Counted from the stretch's first letter, positions 1 to 6,694 are shown. The stretch: 6,694 nucleotides of DNA from Clostridia bacterium (GCA_900769565.1 CAAGHC010000018.1:1-6694); one strand, 5' to 3'. A program made the numbers and translations. Notes: generated by a model from the sequence alone, not told the origin.

Positions 1-1
1 A

Positions 2-1090
2 GAAGACGGGCATTCAAGATTTTACATGTTAAGCGACATAGACGCAAACAAGGTAAAATATCAAAAGACGGGATATGACGATGGAATAACGTTAAAGGGC
101 ATGTGTGAAGATTTTAGGAACTTTGCATGTAGCAAGTTAAGGTTATATTACAGTATAGACGACATAAGGCGCTTTATAGCAGGGTTATCTGTAAGTAAGA
201 TAACGATATTGCAAGGTATGTCAGGAACAGGTAAAACGTCGTTAGCATACGCGTTTGGAGAATTTTTAGGGAACTCGTCAACGGTAGTACCGGTGCAACC
301 CATGTGGAAGGAAAGAACCGACCTAGTAGGGTATTATAACGAATTTACAAAAAGGTTTAATGAAACGACCTTGCTACAAAAGATGTACGAGGCAAACTAT
401 AGTAAGGACATATATATAACCATACTAGACGAAATGAACATAGCGAGAGTAGAGTATTACTTTGCCGAGTTTTTATCGTTATTAGAGTTACCGAATCCAG
501 ACAGAAGGTTTTTGGATATAGTATCAGATGAATGGGATAGTGACCCCGTGCAATTAAAGGGCGGGCAAATGAAACTACCGAATAACATGTGGTTTATCGG
601 AACAGCAAATAACGACGACTCAACGTTTGCGATATCGGATAAAGTATACGATAGAGCGATGGTAATGAATTTAGATAGCAAGTCGGAAGTATTTAGAGCG
701 CCCAAGACGAAAGGGATAAAGATAACGGCGCAAAGGTTTATGGAACTGACAGAAGAGGCAACGAAGGAATATGCGATTACGGGCAGGAACATGAAGAGAT
801 TAGAGAAGTTAGACGAATATATGATAAAGGTATTCCACATAACGTTTGGTAACCGTATCATGAAACAGATAAAGACGTACATACCGGTATACGTAGCGTG
901 TGGAGGAGAAGAGTTAGACGCGTTAGACGATATATTGAGTAAGAAGGTATTAAGGAAACTAGAAACGCAAAACCCCGTATACATAAGAAGTGTAGTAGAC
1001 GGATTCTGTGATTATCTAGACGAATTATTCGGAACGAACCGAATGAAGTTATGTAAAGAATACGTTCAACGCATAAAGAAGAACGTATAA
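2..1090 (+). CDS. McrB/MoxR-like AAA+ ATPase, 5'-partial
   Basis: This encodes the C-terminal part of a cytoplasmic AAA+ ATPase. The frame is open to the left edge (EDGHSRFY precedes the Met at base 26), so the true start probably lies upstream. Numbering from that Met: Walker A GMSGTGKT at 64-71; a W-x4-DLVGYY segment around 94-104; Walker B ITILDEMN at 131-138, followed by ARVEYYFAEFLSLLE; sensor 1 GTANND at 192-197; arginine finger in KVYDRA (R210). The Walker B extension and sensor 1 strings match McrB-type and related MoxR-clade ATPases. The rest, to 354, looks like the helical lid and a C-terminal tail (LDALDDILSKKVLRKLE). All NTPase residues seem intact, so it should be active. No McrC nuclease gene follows; surface-protein genes do, which argues against a McrBC restriction role. 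MoxR-type ATPases usually remodel or activate partner proteins; the partner here is unknown. Codon use is unusual: nearly all Ile are ATA and Val are GTA. ATPase class confident, function open. Confidence 0.9.
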   Translation, partial: EDGHSRFYMLSDIDANKVKYQKTGYDDGITLKGMCEDFRNFACSKLRLYYSIDDIRRFIAGLSVSKITILQGMSGTGKTSLAYAFGEFLGNSSTVVPVQPMWKERTDLVGYYNEFTKRFNETTLLQKMYEANYSKDIYITILDEMNIARVEYYFAEFLSLLELPNPDRRFLDIVSDEWDSDPVQLKGGQMKLPNNMWFIGTANNDDSTFAISDKVYDRAMVMNLDSKSEVFRAPKTKGIKITAQRFMELTEEATKEYAITGRNMKRLEKLDEYMIKVFHITFGNRIMKQIKTYIPVYVACGGEELDALDDILSKKVLRKLETQNPVYIRSVVDGFCDYLDELFGTNRMKLCKEYVQRIKKNV

Positions 1091-1098
1091 CCGAAAAG

Positions 1099-1112
1099 GG
1101 CGCGTGCGCGCT
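1099..1112 (+). other. Small GC-rich stem-loop between genes 1 and 2
   Basis: A GCGC/GCGC stem (1100-1103 with 1108-1111), extendable by one G-T pair, encloses a GTGC loop nine bases after the ATPase stop. It stands out in an AT-leaning gap. It is followed by TAAATAAAAA rather than a run of T, so it is not a convincing intrinsic terminator for the + strand. It could weakly attenuate transcription, stabilise an mRNA end, or be incidental. Confidence 0.25.
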
Positions 1113-1133
1113 AAATAAAAAGCGATTAAAGAA

Positions 1134-1138
1134 AGGAG
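1134..1138 (+). promoter_or_regulatory. Ribosome-binding site that fixes a GTG start
   Basis: A clean AGGAG lies 8 bases before the GTG at 1147. That spacing is right for initiation at GTG. The nearer ATG at 1140 is only one base from the site and its frame ends after four codons. The next in-frame Met codons come after the membrane segment and would remove it. Confidence 0.8.
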
Positions 1139-1146
1139 AATGTCTT

Positions 1147-4100
1147 GTGATTAAACAATCGAAGTTAGCCTACGTAATAGGTTCAATAATCATAGGCATA
1201 ATAACGTCCATAGCCGTTTTAATAGGCTTAATGATGAGTGGCACGATAGACGTTAAGTCACATAAACTCGTGTTTAGTAGTGCTACGCACGAAGTCATTT
1301 ACGATGGGAACGAGTACAAGTTTGGCGGTTGGTCTTTGGAAAGCGGAGAGCTTAAACAAGGCCATGAGGCAAAGGTGGTCGTTACCGGTTCGCAAAAGGA
1401 CGTAGGGGTAAGTCAAAACAGTTTTACCGTAATGATAATGGACACTAACGGGGCGGACGTAAGTGATGATTACCAAATTACTACGTTACCGGGTACTATT
1501 ACGGTTGTGGGCAGACCTATAACGGTACAATCAAAGTCAATTACCGAAATTTACGACGGTAAAGAAAAGAGCATTGCAGAAGCAAGTGTTATAAGTGGTG
1601 AGTTAGTCGAGGGACATATTATTTCTTATGCCATAACAGGCGCGCGTACCGATTCGGGGAAAAGCCCCAACACTTTAGTTGCAACCGTTTATGACGAAGA
1701 AGGTAACGACGTTACTAAAAACTACGACTTGGAATATATTTATGGTGAGATAGAAATTTTGCCTAGAGAAATTCACATTAAGGCTACGGACACCTTTAAA
1801 TCTTACGACGGTCAAAGTTTAGAAGCGTCTAATGCAGAGTGGAAAATTACTTCTAAAAACAACATTTTAGACAATCATGAGATTAGCGTATCTGTTATTG
1901 GCAACATTACCGAAGTAGGCTCTACTGAAAAGAGAATTACGGGCGTGGTTGTTGTCGAAAAGGAAACGGGAAGGGACGTAAGTTTCAATTACGACTTCGT
2001 AACGAGCGAAGGTAAAATTACTGTAAAGAAAAGGATAGTAAATGTCGTTATAGAAGACATTACAGGACCGTACACGGGTAACGAATATAAAAATAATCAG
2101 CCGTTGACCGAAAGTGAATATCGCATTCGTACCAACAATACGGGCAAGTTGCTTGAAGGGCATTATTTGGAGATAATGACTAACGGCTCACAGATAGAGA
2201 TAGGTACTAGCGTTAACGAATGTATATCATGTGAAGTTTTTGATGCGGACGGGTTTAAGGTGACAGATAACTATGAAATAAACGTGAGAAACGGAATTAT
2301 TGAAGTAGTTGACCCTGATGATCTTATACCTACAAACCCTGGTAACGACGTGGGTGGCGACCTAGATAGTATGAACGTGGTCTTTGCTGAAGTAGTTGCT
2401 GAAAAAGCGGGTACGATATATCTTCGTTCAGGCAGTCAAGGTAGTTATACGGGTAAAGGCAATCAACAAACTTGGAGTGTCGCGCAAGATTATAATCAAT
2501 ACATAAACGTAGATGGAAAACAAGTTAGCCTTAACTATTTAACGGGCATTGCTATCGCTAATCAGTTAGGTGCAAAAAAAGAAGATTCACTTCATAGCGT
2601 GAAAATTACTCTTAAGCAAACCAACGCAGGTTATTTATTGCCATATTATCAAGAAACGTCTTTTAATAACTGTTCGGCGCAAACCAAAGATACCATAAAT
2701 CAAGGTAATGTGGGTGTTTCGTATACACCTTACTACTTTGAAACTAATTACAAGGATATAAAGACTGGCTATTTAGGTGAATACACAGAGGCAGAGCAAA
2801 GATATAGCGAATTTGTAAAAGGTACATACTGTCTTTTCCCGAATGGAAAAGCAAGTAATTTACTCGCTAATATTATAGACGTTAAGGGTTGGGATAAGAA
2901 TGACCAAAATATTATAGAAATAGTAACTGATTGGGTAAAAGAACAAAGCGGAGCGGTTTACGACTTAAACTATGCGCCCTTTGATACTCCGTTAGAGAAA
3001 TCTGATGATATTATAGTTGCATTTTTAGAAGAATATAAAGCAGGCGTATGTAGACACTTTGCAAACGTTGCCGTAGGCTTATTTAGAAAACTCGGTATTC
3101 CCGCGAGATACACGTATGGATTTGTAGTAAATATTAGCCAAGAATCTGTAAATATCCCCGTTGAGGTTACGGGGGCATCAGCACACGCTTGGGCAGAAGT
3201 TTATTTAGATGGAATAGGCTGGGTTGCGGTAGAATGTACCCCTTCGTTCGGTGGTTCTGACGGTTCAGGTGGCTCTGGTGGAAGTGGTGGCGGTTCGGGA
3301 TTATTAAGCGAACAAAAAATGTACATAAAACCTAGAACTTTACACGCTAAATATAACGCGGAACAAGCGTTTGACATAAACACTAGTAAAAGTGCGGAAC
3401 AACTTATACATGAATCAAATCCTGCAAATATCGGCACGCCGTTTGAAAAGTATTATATGAGTAAACCGCTAAAAGATGCGATAAAGAAAGATAATCTTAC
3501 GGTCGTTTGTCAACTTGAAGGAAGTAGGCAAGAAGTAGGTACGGCTAAAAACGCTATAAAGATAACGGAATTTAAACTTCTTAACGCGTTGGGTGAAGAC
3601 GTAACGGATAATTACGACGTGGAAATATATGATGGAAACATACAAATATTCAAATACGGTTTGATTATTCAAACGCCATCTCAAGTTAGGGAATATAACG
3701 GTTTACCTTTATCTTACGATGGTGAAGAAGGATATAAGATTTTAGAAAGCAATAGTGAACATAGACCGTCAAAATTATTAGACACGCACAAATTAAGCGT
3801 TTACGGTCATAGCCAACAGCTTGAAGTTGGCGCATCGTCAAATAACGTTTTAGTCGCTATTACTAACTCTAAAGGTAACGATATAACAGACCAGTACTGG
3901 ATAGAGTATAAAACGGGAACGTTAAAAGTTTCTGAAATAAAGTTAATAGTGACTTCTGGAAGTGCCGAAAAGGTGTATGATGAAGAACCGCTTACTTGTG
4001 ATGAATTTACTATTTCCGGCAAATTGTTAGACGGGCATCGCGCAGAAGTAACTTTGGCGGGAACGGAAGCATTCTTCCCTGGTGACGAAGTAGAGAACGA

Positions 4101-4203
4101 AATAGAAAAAGTAGTCATTTTTGATGAAAACGGTGATGACGTTACAAGTTTTTACAACGTTACTTGGCAACAAGGTATTTTAAGAGTTTTAGACGAAGAG
4201 TAG
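1147..4203 (+). CDS. Membrane-anchored transglutaminase-like protein with YDG/MBG-type repeats
   Basis: This 1018-residue protein is predicted to be extracellular, held by one N-terminal transmembrane segment (about 8-30, after a short basic tail, MIKQSK). Four beta repeats span about 39-388, with YDG or variant motifs at Tyr52, 136, 220 and 309. Residues 419-565 resemble the ectodomain before the catalytic domain of TgpA-type transglutaminases (IYLR, YTG and W443, PYY at 499-501, YSEFVKGTY at 553-561). The transglutaminase-like core is about 588-700: Cys635 in AGVCRHF, His680 in HAWAEVY, and Glu696 in GWVAVECTP where many relatives have Asp. A Gly/Ser linker (702-718) leads to three more repeats ending at the stop. 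There is no LPXTG signal or C-terminal membrane segment. Such folds can crosslink, deamidate or cleave proteins, and the sequence does not show which. It lies 56 bases after the ATPase gene and 41 before the repeat protein, probably in one operon. Domain calls are strong, substrate unknown. Confidence 0.93.
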   Translation: MIKQSKLAYVIGSIIIGIITSIAVLIGLMMSGTIDVKSHKLVFSSATHEVIYDGNEYKFGGWSLESGELKQGHEAKVVVTGSQKDVGVSQNSFTVMIMDTNGADVSDDYQITTLPGTITVVGRPITVQSKSITEIYDGKEKSIAEASVISGELVEGHIISYAITGARTDSGKSPNTLVATVYDEEGNDVTKNYDLEYIYGEIEILPREIHIKATDTFKSYDGQSLEASNAEWKITSKNNILDNHEISVSVIGNITEVGSTEKRITGVVVVEKETGRDVSFNYDFVTSEGKITVKKRIVNVVIEDITGPYTGNEYKNNQPLTESEYRIRTNNTGKLLEGHYLEIMTNGSQIEIGTSVNECISCEVFDADGFKVTDNYEINVRNGIIEVVDPDDLIPTNPGNDVGGDLDSMNVVFAEVVAEKAGTIYLRSGSQGSYTGKGNQQTWSVAQDYNQYINVDGKQVSLNYLTGIAIANQLGAKKEDSLHSVKITLKQTNAGYLLPYYQETSFNNCSAQTKDTINQGNVGVSYTPYYFETNYKDIKTGYLGEYTEAEQRYSEFVKGTYCLFPNGKASNLLANIIDVKGWDKNDQNIIEIVTDWVKEQSGAVYDLNYAPFDTPLEKSDDIIVAFLEEYKAGVCRHFANVAVGLFRKLGIPARYTYGFVVNISQESVNIPVEVTGASAHAWAEVYLDGIGWVAVECTPSFGGSDGSGGSGGSGGGSGLLSEQKMYIKPRTLHAKYNAEQAFDINTSKSAEQLIHESNPANIGTPFEKYYMSKPLKDAIKKDNLTVVCQLEGSRQEVGTAKNAIKITEFKLLNALGEDVTDNYDVEIYDGNIQIFKYGLIIQTPSQVREYNGLPLSYDGEEGYKILESNSEHRPSKLLDTHKLSVYGHSQQLEVGASSNNVLVAITNSKGNDITDQYWIEYKTGTLKVSEIKLIVTSGSAEKVYDEEPLTCDEFTISGKLLDGHRAEVTLAGTEAFFPGDEVENEIEKVVIFDENGDDVTSFYNVTWQQGILRVLDEE
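1261..2310 (+). repeat. Four N-terminal YDG/MBG-like repeats
   Basis: Four units of about 80-95 residues (roughly 39-121, 123-205, 207-294 and 296-388) share a pattern: a hydrophobic strand, YDG or YTG near the start, then L-x-GH or L-x-NH (GELKQGH, GELVEGH, NILDNH, KLLEGH), a VG or SG turn, a D-V-(S/T)-x-NYD-like segment, and a closing strand G-x-I-x-V/I followed by R. Units are clearly related but diverged at the DNA level. The pattern fits the Ig-like MBG/YDG families of bacterial surface proteins; family assignment is from memory of motifs. Confidence 0.8.
2908..3246 (+). other. Transglutaminase-like catalytic domain
   Basis: The core of gene 2, residues about 588-700. NIIEIVTDWV begins a helix, and DIIVAFLEEYKAGVCRHFANV carries the nucleophile Cys635 at the start of its helix. 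LGIPARYTYGF is a typical strand region, HAWAEVYLDGIGW carries His680, and VECTP supplies the third residue as Glu696. Order and spacing match the COG1305/transglutaminase-core family. All three positions are filled by plausible catalytic residues, so an active enzyme is expected. Confidence 0.92.
3250..3300 (+). repeat. Gly/Ser-rich flexible linker
   Basis: Seventeen codons (residues 702-718) encode only Gly, Ser and one Asp. They join the catalytic domain to the C-terminal repeats. Synonymous codons are mixed (GGT, GGC, GGA; TCT, TCA, TCG, AGT), so it is not a simple DNA microsatellite. It probably gives the enzyme freedom to move relative to the following repeats. Confidence 0.9.
3319..4200 (+). 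repeat. Three C-terminal YDG/MBG-like repeats
   Basis: Units at about residues 725-835, 839-928 and 932-1018 of gene 2 repeat the N-terminal pattern: KYN, EYNG and VYDEEP replace YDG (Tyr736, 850, 944). LLDTHKLSV and LLDGHRAEV match the L-x-GH element, and GEDVTDNYDV, GNDITDQYWI and GDDVTSFYNV match the D-V-T-x-NY element. The first of the three is longer before its L-x-G element. The protein ends directly after the last strand. Confidence 0.78.
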
Positions 4204-4235
4204 TAAATTATTTAATTAGCAGTAAAAAGCAATAA

Positions 4236-4240
4236 GAGAG
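4236..4240 (+). promoter_or_regulatory. Weak ribosome-binding site for the repeat protein
   Basis: A GAGAG within AAGAGAG lies 4 bases before the ATG at 4245. It is an imperfect match at short spacing. The next in-frame ATG (4326) has a TAGGAT 9 bases upstream, but starting there would drop the basic residues that normally precede a membrane segment, so 4245 is preferred. Confidence 0.45.
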
Positions 4241-4244
4241 TAGT

Positions 4245-6694
4245 ATGATTTACGATAGGTACAGACAAAGAATACTTAATCTTGCAAAATTCTTGGCAAT
4301 AGTCAAGAAATATAGGATATTGATAATGTCCGTTTTCCTTGCCGTGGTGGCATCCATCTCGGGTGTTTTAGCCATGCAAGGAACGGTTAGTGACGAAGGG
4401 CTTAAAATAACCAACATAACTTACGGACAAACCATTTCACTTGATGCTAAAGCGTTTATGAGCAATATATCCTATGAATATGCAAAAGAGGGCACTGAAG
4501 AGTGGTCTCAAGAATTCCCCATTTACCCGGGCGCGTATAAAGTTCGTGCTGCGTCTACGGGTGTTTTTGGTGGAAAGCGTGCAGGCGAAGCACATTCGTT
4601 TACTATCTCTCCAAAAGAATTAGTTGTACAAGCAAAAGAAAGCCGTATTACTTACGGTAATCTTCCCACTCTAGAAGCGATTGAAGGTACCACTTTCGTT
4701 TCTGGTGATAACGTAAGTTGTACTAATTTTGAATTCGACGGCATAGATGGCATAAATACTATTGTAGATGCAACGCCGTCTGTGGACGATATAATTATTA
4801 CTCGTCAGAGAACCAAGCTTGACGGTAATGTCGAAACGATAGACGTTACAAAGTGTTATAGCATTGACGTAAAAACTGCAAAAGTTACCTTAACTAAACG
4901 ATTTATTCAAATAGTAGTTATTGATGCAACCAAGGTTTACGACGCAACGCCTTTGACTTCTGAAAAATATATGTTTGACGGTAATCAGCCGGTAAACGGT
5001 GACGTTTTTGAACTTGAGTTTAACGGCACTCAAACCGAGGTCAACGTTGATTCACCTTCTTATAACAACGTAGAAGTTGTTTCTATAATTTCGCCTAAAG
5101 GCGTTAATATGGAAAAATATTACGACGTACAGAAGGTAGCGGGTAAACTCACCGTTACTCATCGTCCTTTAACCATTTTAACCGATGGAATAGAAGTAAC
5201 TTACGACGGCAACCAACACGTGTTTGACGACTATTTAATCGCGCCTGAAACTACGGTCGCAGACGGTGAAGAATTTAAGGTCGTTTCAAAAGCAAGTAGG
5301 ATAGACGTTGGTGAAACCGTTATAAGCGACGGTGAAGTTTCTATTTTAAAAGTCGTTGACTCAAATGGTTATGATAAAACGGCTAACTATGAAATTACAT
5401 ATCAAAATCCTGAAGACAAAATTGTTATTCTTCCTAGGGAATTAACTATAACTTCTACAACTCCCGAAAGCAAGATTTATGACGGTATGCCTTTATTTAG
5501 TCATGAATATGAGGTTGACGGGCTTGTGGACGGCGAAGAATTAGACCTTACGTGGACGGGTGTTCAACTCAATGCGGGTAGTTCCGAAAATAGTTATGAC
5601 GTTAACGAAATTTGGAAGGCTGACGGCACTACTTCGTCTATTAACAATTACGTTGTAACTGCAAATGCAGGAACACTTACCATAAATCAAAGACCGATAA
5701 GCTTTACCCCGAACTCGTGTTCTTGGACGTACGACGGATTAGAGCATTTTGACGAAACTTCTTACACGAAAAATCATTTGGATATAGTAGAAGGTGAGTA
5801 TTATCCACTCGTGGATAAAGACGTAATATACTTTACTCCGAGAGTAAGCGTTCATTACGTTACCGACGAGGCTGAAAATTTCGTTGAAATTACTATTGAT
5901 GATGGTAATGATGGTAATAACTACGATATCAACTACAACCTTGGTTGTTTATTAACCATTAATAAAAGAAATATTACGATAAAAGCTCACGACGTTAGTT
6001 GGGTGTACGACGGGTTAGAGCATTTTGACGGTGACGGAAAGCAAGGTGCAACAAGACCTTATGATGATAATGATATTGATGCTATTTACGGCGAAAGCAC
6101 GCTTGCAGATAATAACGCGCCTTTACATAGTTTAACTATTAAGGATAATCTTAATGCCTTTATCACGGACGTTATTTGGGACGGGATTCAGGCTGGAAAC
6201 ATACCTAACGATATTAAGTTTGACGTTGATGTTGAAGGTGAAACGGTTACTCAAAACTATAATATTACCGTTATACCTGGTACGCTTACCATAACTCAAA
6301 GACCGCTTATTGTAACTAGTGGAACGCCCGAACAGGCGCACGTATACGACGGCAATATCTTTACTTATAATAAATACGTTGTAGAAGGGCTTGTAGATAC
6401 CGAAGAAATTGAAGTAACCATTACGGGTAACGGCATAAACGTTGGTAGATACGATAACACCTTTACCGTTGATGGAATAACCAAAGCGAACGGAGATAAT
6501 TCTTTTGACAATTATCAAATAATTCCTATCTTTGGCGAATTTGTAATTGTCCCAAGACCGATAACGGTAAGTACGACCGACCATGAATGGACTTATGACG
6601 GACAAGAGCACAGCGGTGTAGCCGACTGTGAATGTAAGTTTGTAGGCGAAGAGCACGTAGAGTACGTAATCGGTGGTGACGGACTAGTAGACGG
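4245..6694 (+). CDS. Giant YDG/MBG-repeat surface protein, 3'-partial
   Basis: An open frame with no stop runs from ATG 4245 to the right edge, giving 816 complete codons; I read each codon in frame. The N-terminus is basic and partly amphipathic (1-24), followed by a hydrophobic segment at about 25-43 ending GVLA, which could be a signal anchor or a cleavable signal peptide. The rest is repeats. Two units carry an ITYG motif (Tyr60, Tyr137). From residue 219 there are six complete units and one cut unit, with YDG or YDA at Tyr232, 320, 412, 496, 588, 701 and 784, each ending in a strand such as TLTINQRP. No enzyme domain is visible. Such arrays usually form stalks of adhesins or surface fibres; the missing C-terminus may hold a binding or anchoring domain. 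It follows gene 2 by 41 bases with no terminator and shares its repeat type, so the two products probably work together outside the cell. Val and Thr codons often end in T, unlike gene 1. Confidence 0.9.
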   Translation, partial: MIYDRYRQRILNLAKFLAIVKKYRILIMSVFLAVVASISGVLAMQGTVSDEGLKITNITYGQTISLDAKAFMSNISYEYAKEGTEEWSQEFPIYPGAYKVRAASTGVFGGKRAGEAHSFTISPKELVVQAKESRITYGNLPTLEAIEGTTFVSGDNVSCTNFEFDGIDGINTIVDATPSVDDIIITRQRTKLDGNVETIDVTKCYSIDVKTAKVTLTKRFIQIVVIDATKVYDATPLTSEKYMFDGNQPVNGDVFELEFNGTQTEVNVDSPSYNNVEVVSIISPKGVNMEKYYDVQKVAGKLTVTHRPLTILTDGIEVTYDGNQHVFDDYLIAPETTVADGEEFKVVSKASRIDVGETVISDGEVSILKVVDSNGYDKTANYEITYQNPEDKIVILPRELTITSTTPESKIYDGMPLFSHEYEVDGLVDGEELDLTWTGVQLNAGSSENSYDVNEIWKADGTTSSINNYVVTANAGTLTINQRPISFTPNSCSWTYDGLEHFDETSYTKNHLDIVEGEYYPLVDKDVIYFTPRVSVHYVTDEAENFVEITIDDGNDGNNYDINYNLGCLLTINKRNITIKAHDVSWVYDGLEHFDGDGKQGATRPYDDNDIDAIYGESTLADNNAPLHSLTIKDNLNAFITDVIWDGIQAGNIPNDIKFDVDVEGETVTQNYNITVIPGTLTITQRPLIVTSGTPEQAHVYDGNIFTYNKYVVEGLVDTEEIEVTITGNGINVGRYDNTFTVDGITKANGDNSFDNYQIIPIFGEFVIVPRPITVSTTDHEWTYDGQEHSGVADCECKFVGEEHVEYVIGGDGLVD
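5730..5754 (+). repeat. 25-base near-identical direct repeat, copy 1
   Basis: This stretch encodes YDGLEHFD and matches 6006-6030 at 24 of 25 bases (GGA against GGG in the Gly codon). The two copies are 276 bases, or 92 codons, apart. Neighbouring sequence is much more diverged. Confidence 0.85.
6006..6030 (+). repeat. 25-base near-identical direct repeat, copy 2
   Basis: Second copy of the YDGLEHFD-coding stretch at 5730-5754, in the following protein repeat. Both are preceded by SW-x (SWTYDG, SWVYDG). A related but more diverged form, TYDGQEH, occurs in the last, cut repeat at 6591-6611. Confidence 0.85.

Larger units (their letters stand above)
4383..6694 (+). repeat. Tandem beta-repeat array of the giant surface protein
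   Basis: Approximate residue limits are 47-122, 124-218, 219-306, 307-397, 398-482, 483-574, 575-685, 686-770 and 771 onward (cut). Most boundaries carry a recurring R-P/E/N-[hydrophobic]-T/S-[hydrophobic] joint (HRPLTI, PRELTI, QRPISF, KRNITI, QRPLIV, PRPITV). Intervals between the motif tyrosines from 232 are 88, 92, 84, 92, 113 and 83 residues. The 113-residue interval carries an insertion rich in Asp and Asn (PYDDNDIDAIYGES). The first two units lack YDG and have ITYG instead, resembling the MBG_2-like type. Confidence 0.8.

Noticed and set aside
457..984. Minus-strand open frame of 175 codons opposite the ATPase gene
   Set aside because: It lies wholly opposite an AAA+ gene with intact motifs; its protein shows no recognisable domain.
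2..1090. McrBC restriction (defence) system
   Set aside because: The ATPase resembles McrB, but no McrC nuclease gene follows and the neighbours are surface proteins. Upstream sequence is not visible, so this is not fully excluded.
1140..1154. ATG mini-frame (MSCD, then stop) overlapping the GTG start of gene 2
   Set aside because: It is one base from the AGGAG, too close for efficient initiation, and encodes only four residues.
3232..3234. Glu696 in place of the usual Asp as a sign of a dead enzyme
   Set aside because: Glu in a W-x-x-x-E-x-TP context is, to my knowledge, a common variant in transglutaminase-like proteins of Firmicutes, so it does not suggest loss of activity.
1258..4118. 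Several minus-strand frames of 71-103 codons opposite gene 2
   Set aside because: All are shadows of a gene with clear domains. One (3201-3437) is Pro-rich only because it is antisense to the Gly/Ser linker.
5730..6030. Short direct repeats as a CRISPR-like or mobile element signal
   Set aside because: The copies are in frame, 92 codons apart, encode a conserved protein motif, and have no terminal inverted repeats or regular spacers.
6132..6656. Minus-strand open frame of 174 codons opposite the giant repeat gene
   Set aside because: The + strand frame is open throughout with regular repeat motifs; the minus product looks like a shadow of it.

Overview
The window looks like part of one plus-strand gene cluster from an AT-leaning bacterium, probably a Gram-positive Clostridia-like lineage. 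That placement is inferred from the AT-rich codon choice, an AGGAG ribosome-binding site before a GTG start, and the style of the surface proteins; no rRNA or marker gene confirms it. Three genes on the + strand fill almost everything. There are no RNA genes, insertion sequences, CRISPR arrays or stretches over 300 bases without a gene.

Layout: (1) Bases 2-1090 hold the 3' part of a cytoplasmic AAA+ ATPase of the McrB/MoxR-like group, with intact Walker A, Walker B, sensor 1 and arginine finger; its 5' end is outside the window. (2) Bases 1147-4203 hold a 1018-residue membrane-anchored extracellular protein. It has one N-terminal transmembrane segment, four YDG/MBG-like beta repeats, a region resembling the ectodomain of TgpA-type transglutaminases, a transglutaminase-like catalytic domain (Cys635, His680, Glu696), a Gly/Ser linker and three more repeats. 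(3) From 4245 to the right edge an open frame encodes at least 816 residues of a second N-terminally anchored protein built almost entirely of the same kind of repeats (nine visible, the last cut by the edge). This gene has no stop codon in the window.

The gaps between genes are short (56 and 41 bases) and hold no convincing promoter or terminator, so one transcript is likely. AAA+ ATPase genes of the MoxR type are often found beside DUF58 and transglutaminase-domain genes. This locus resembles that arrangement, but with a McrB-like ATPase and with the transglutaminase rebuilt as a single-pass surface protein carrying adhesin-like repeats. A reasonable but unproven model is a cell-surface assembly or adhesion system. 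In it the ATPase would act inside the cell on a partner encoded outside the window, and the transglutaminase-like protein would modify, crosslink or cleave a surface partner, possibly the neighbouring giant repeat protein.
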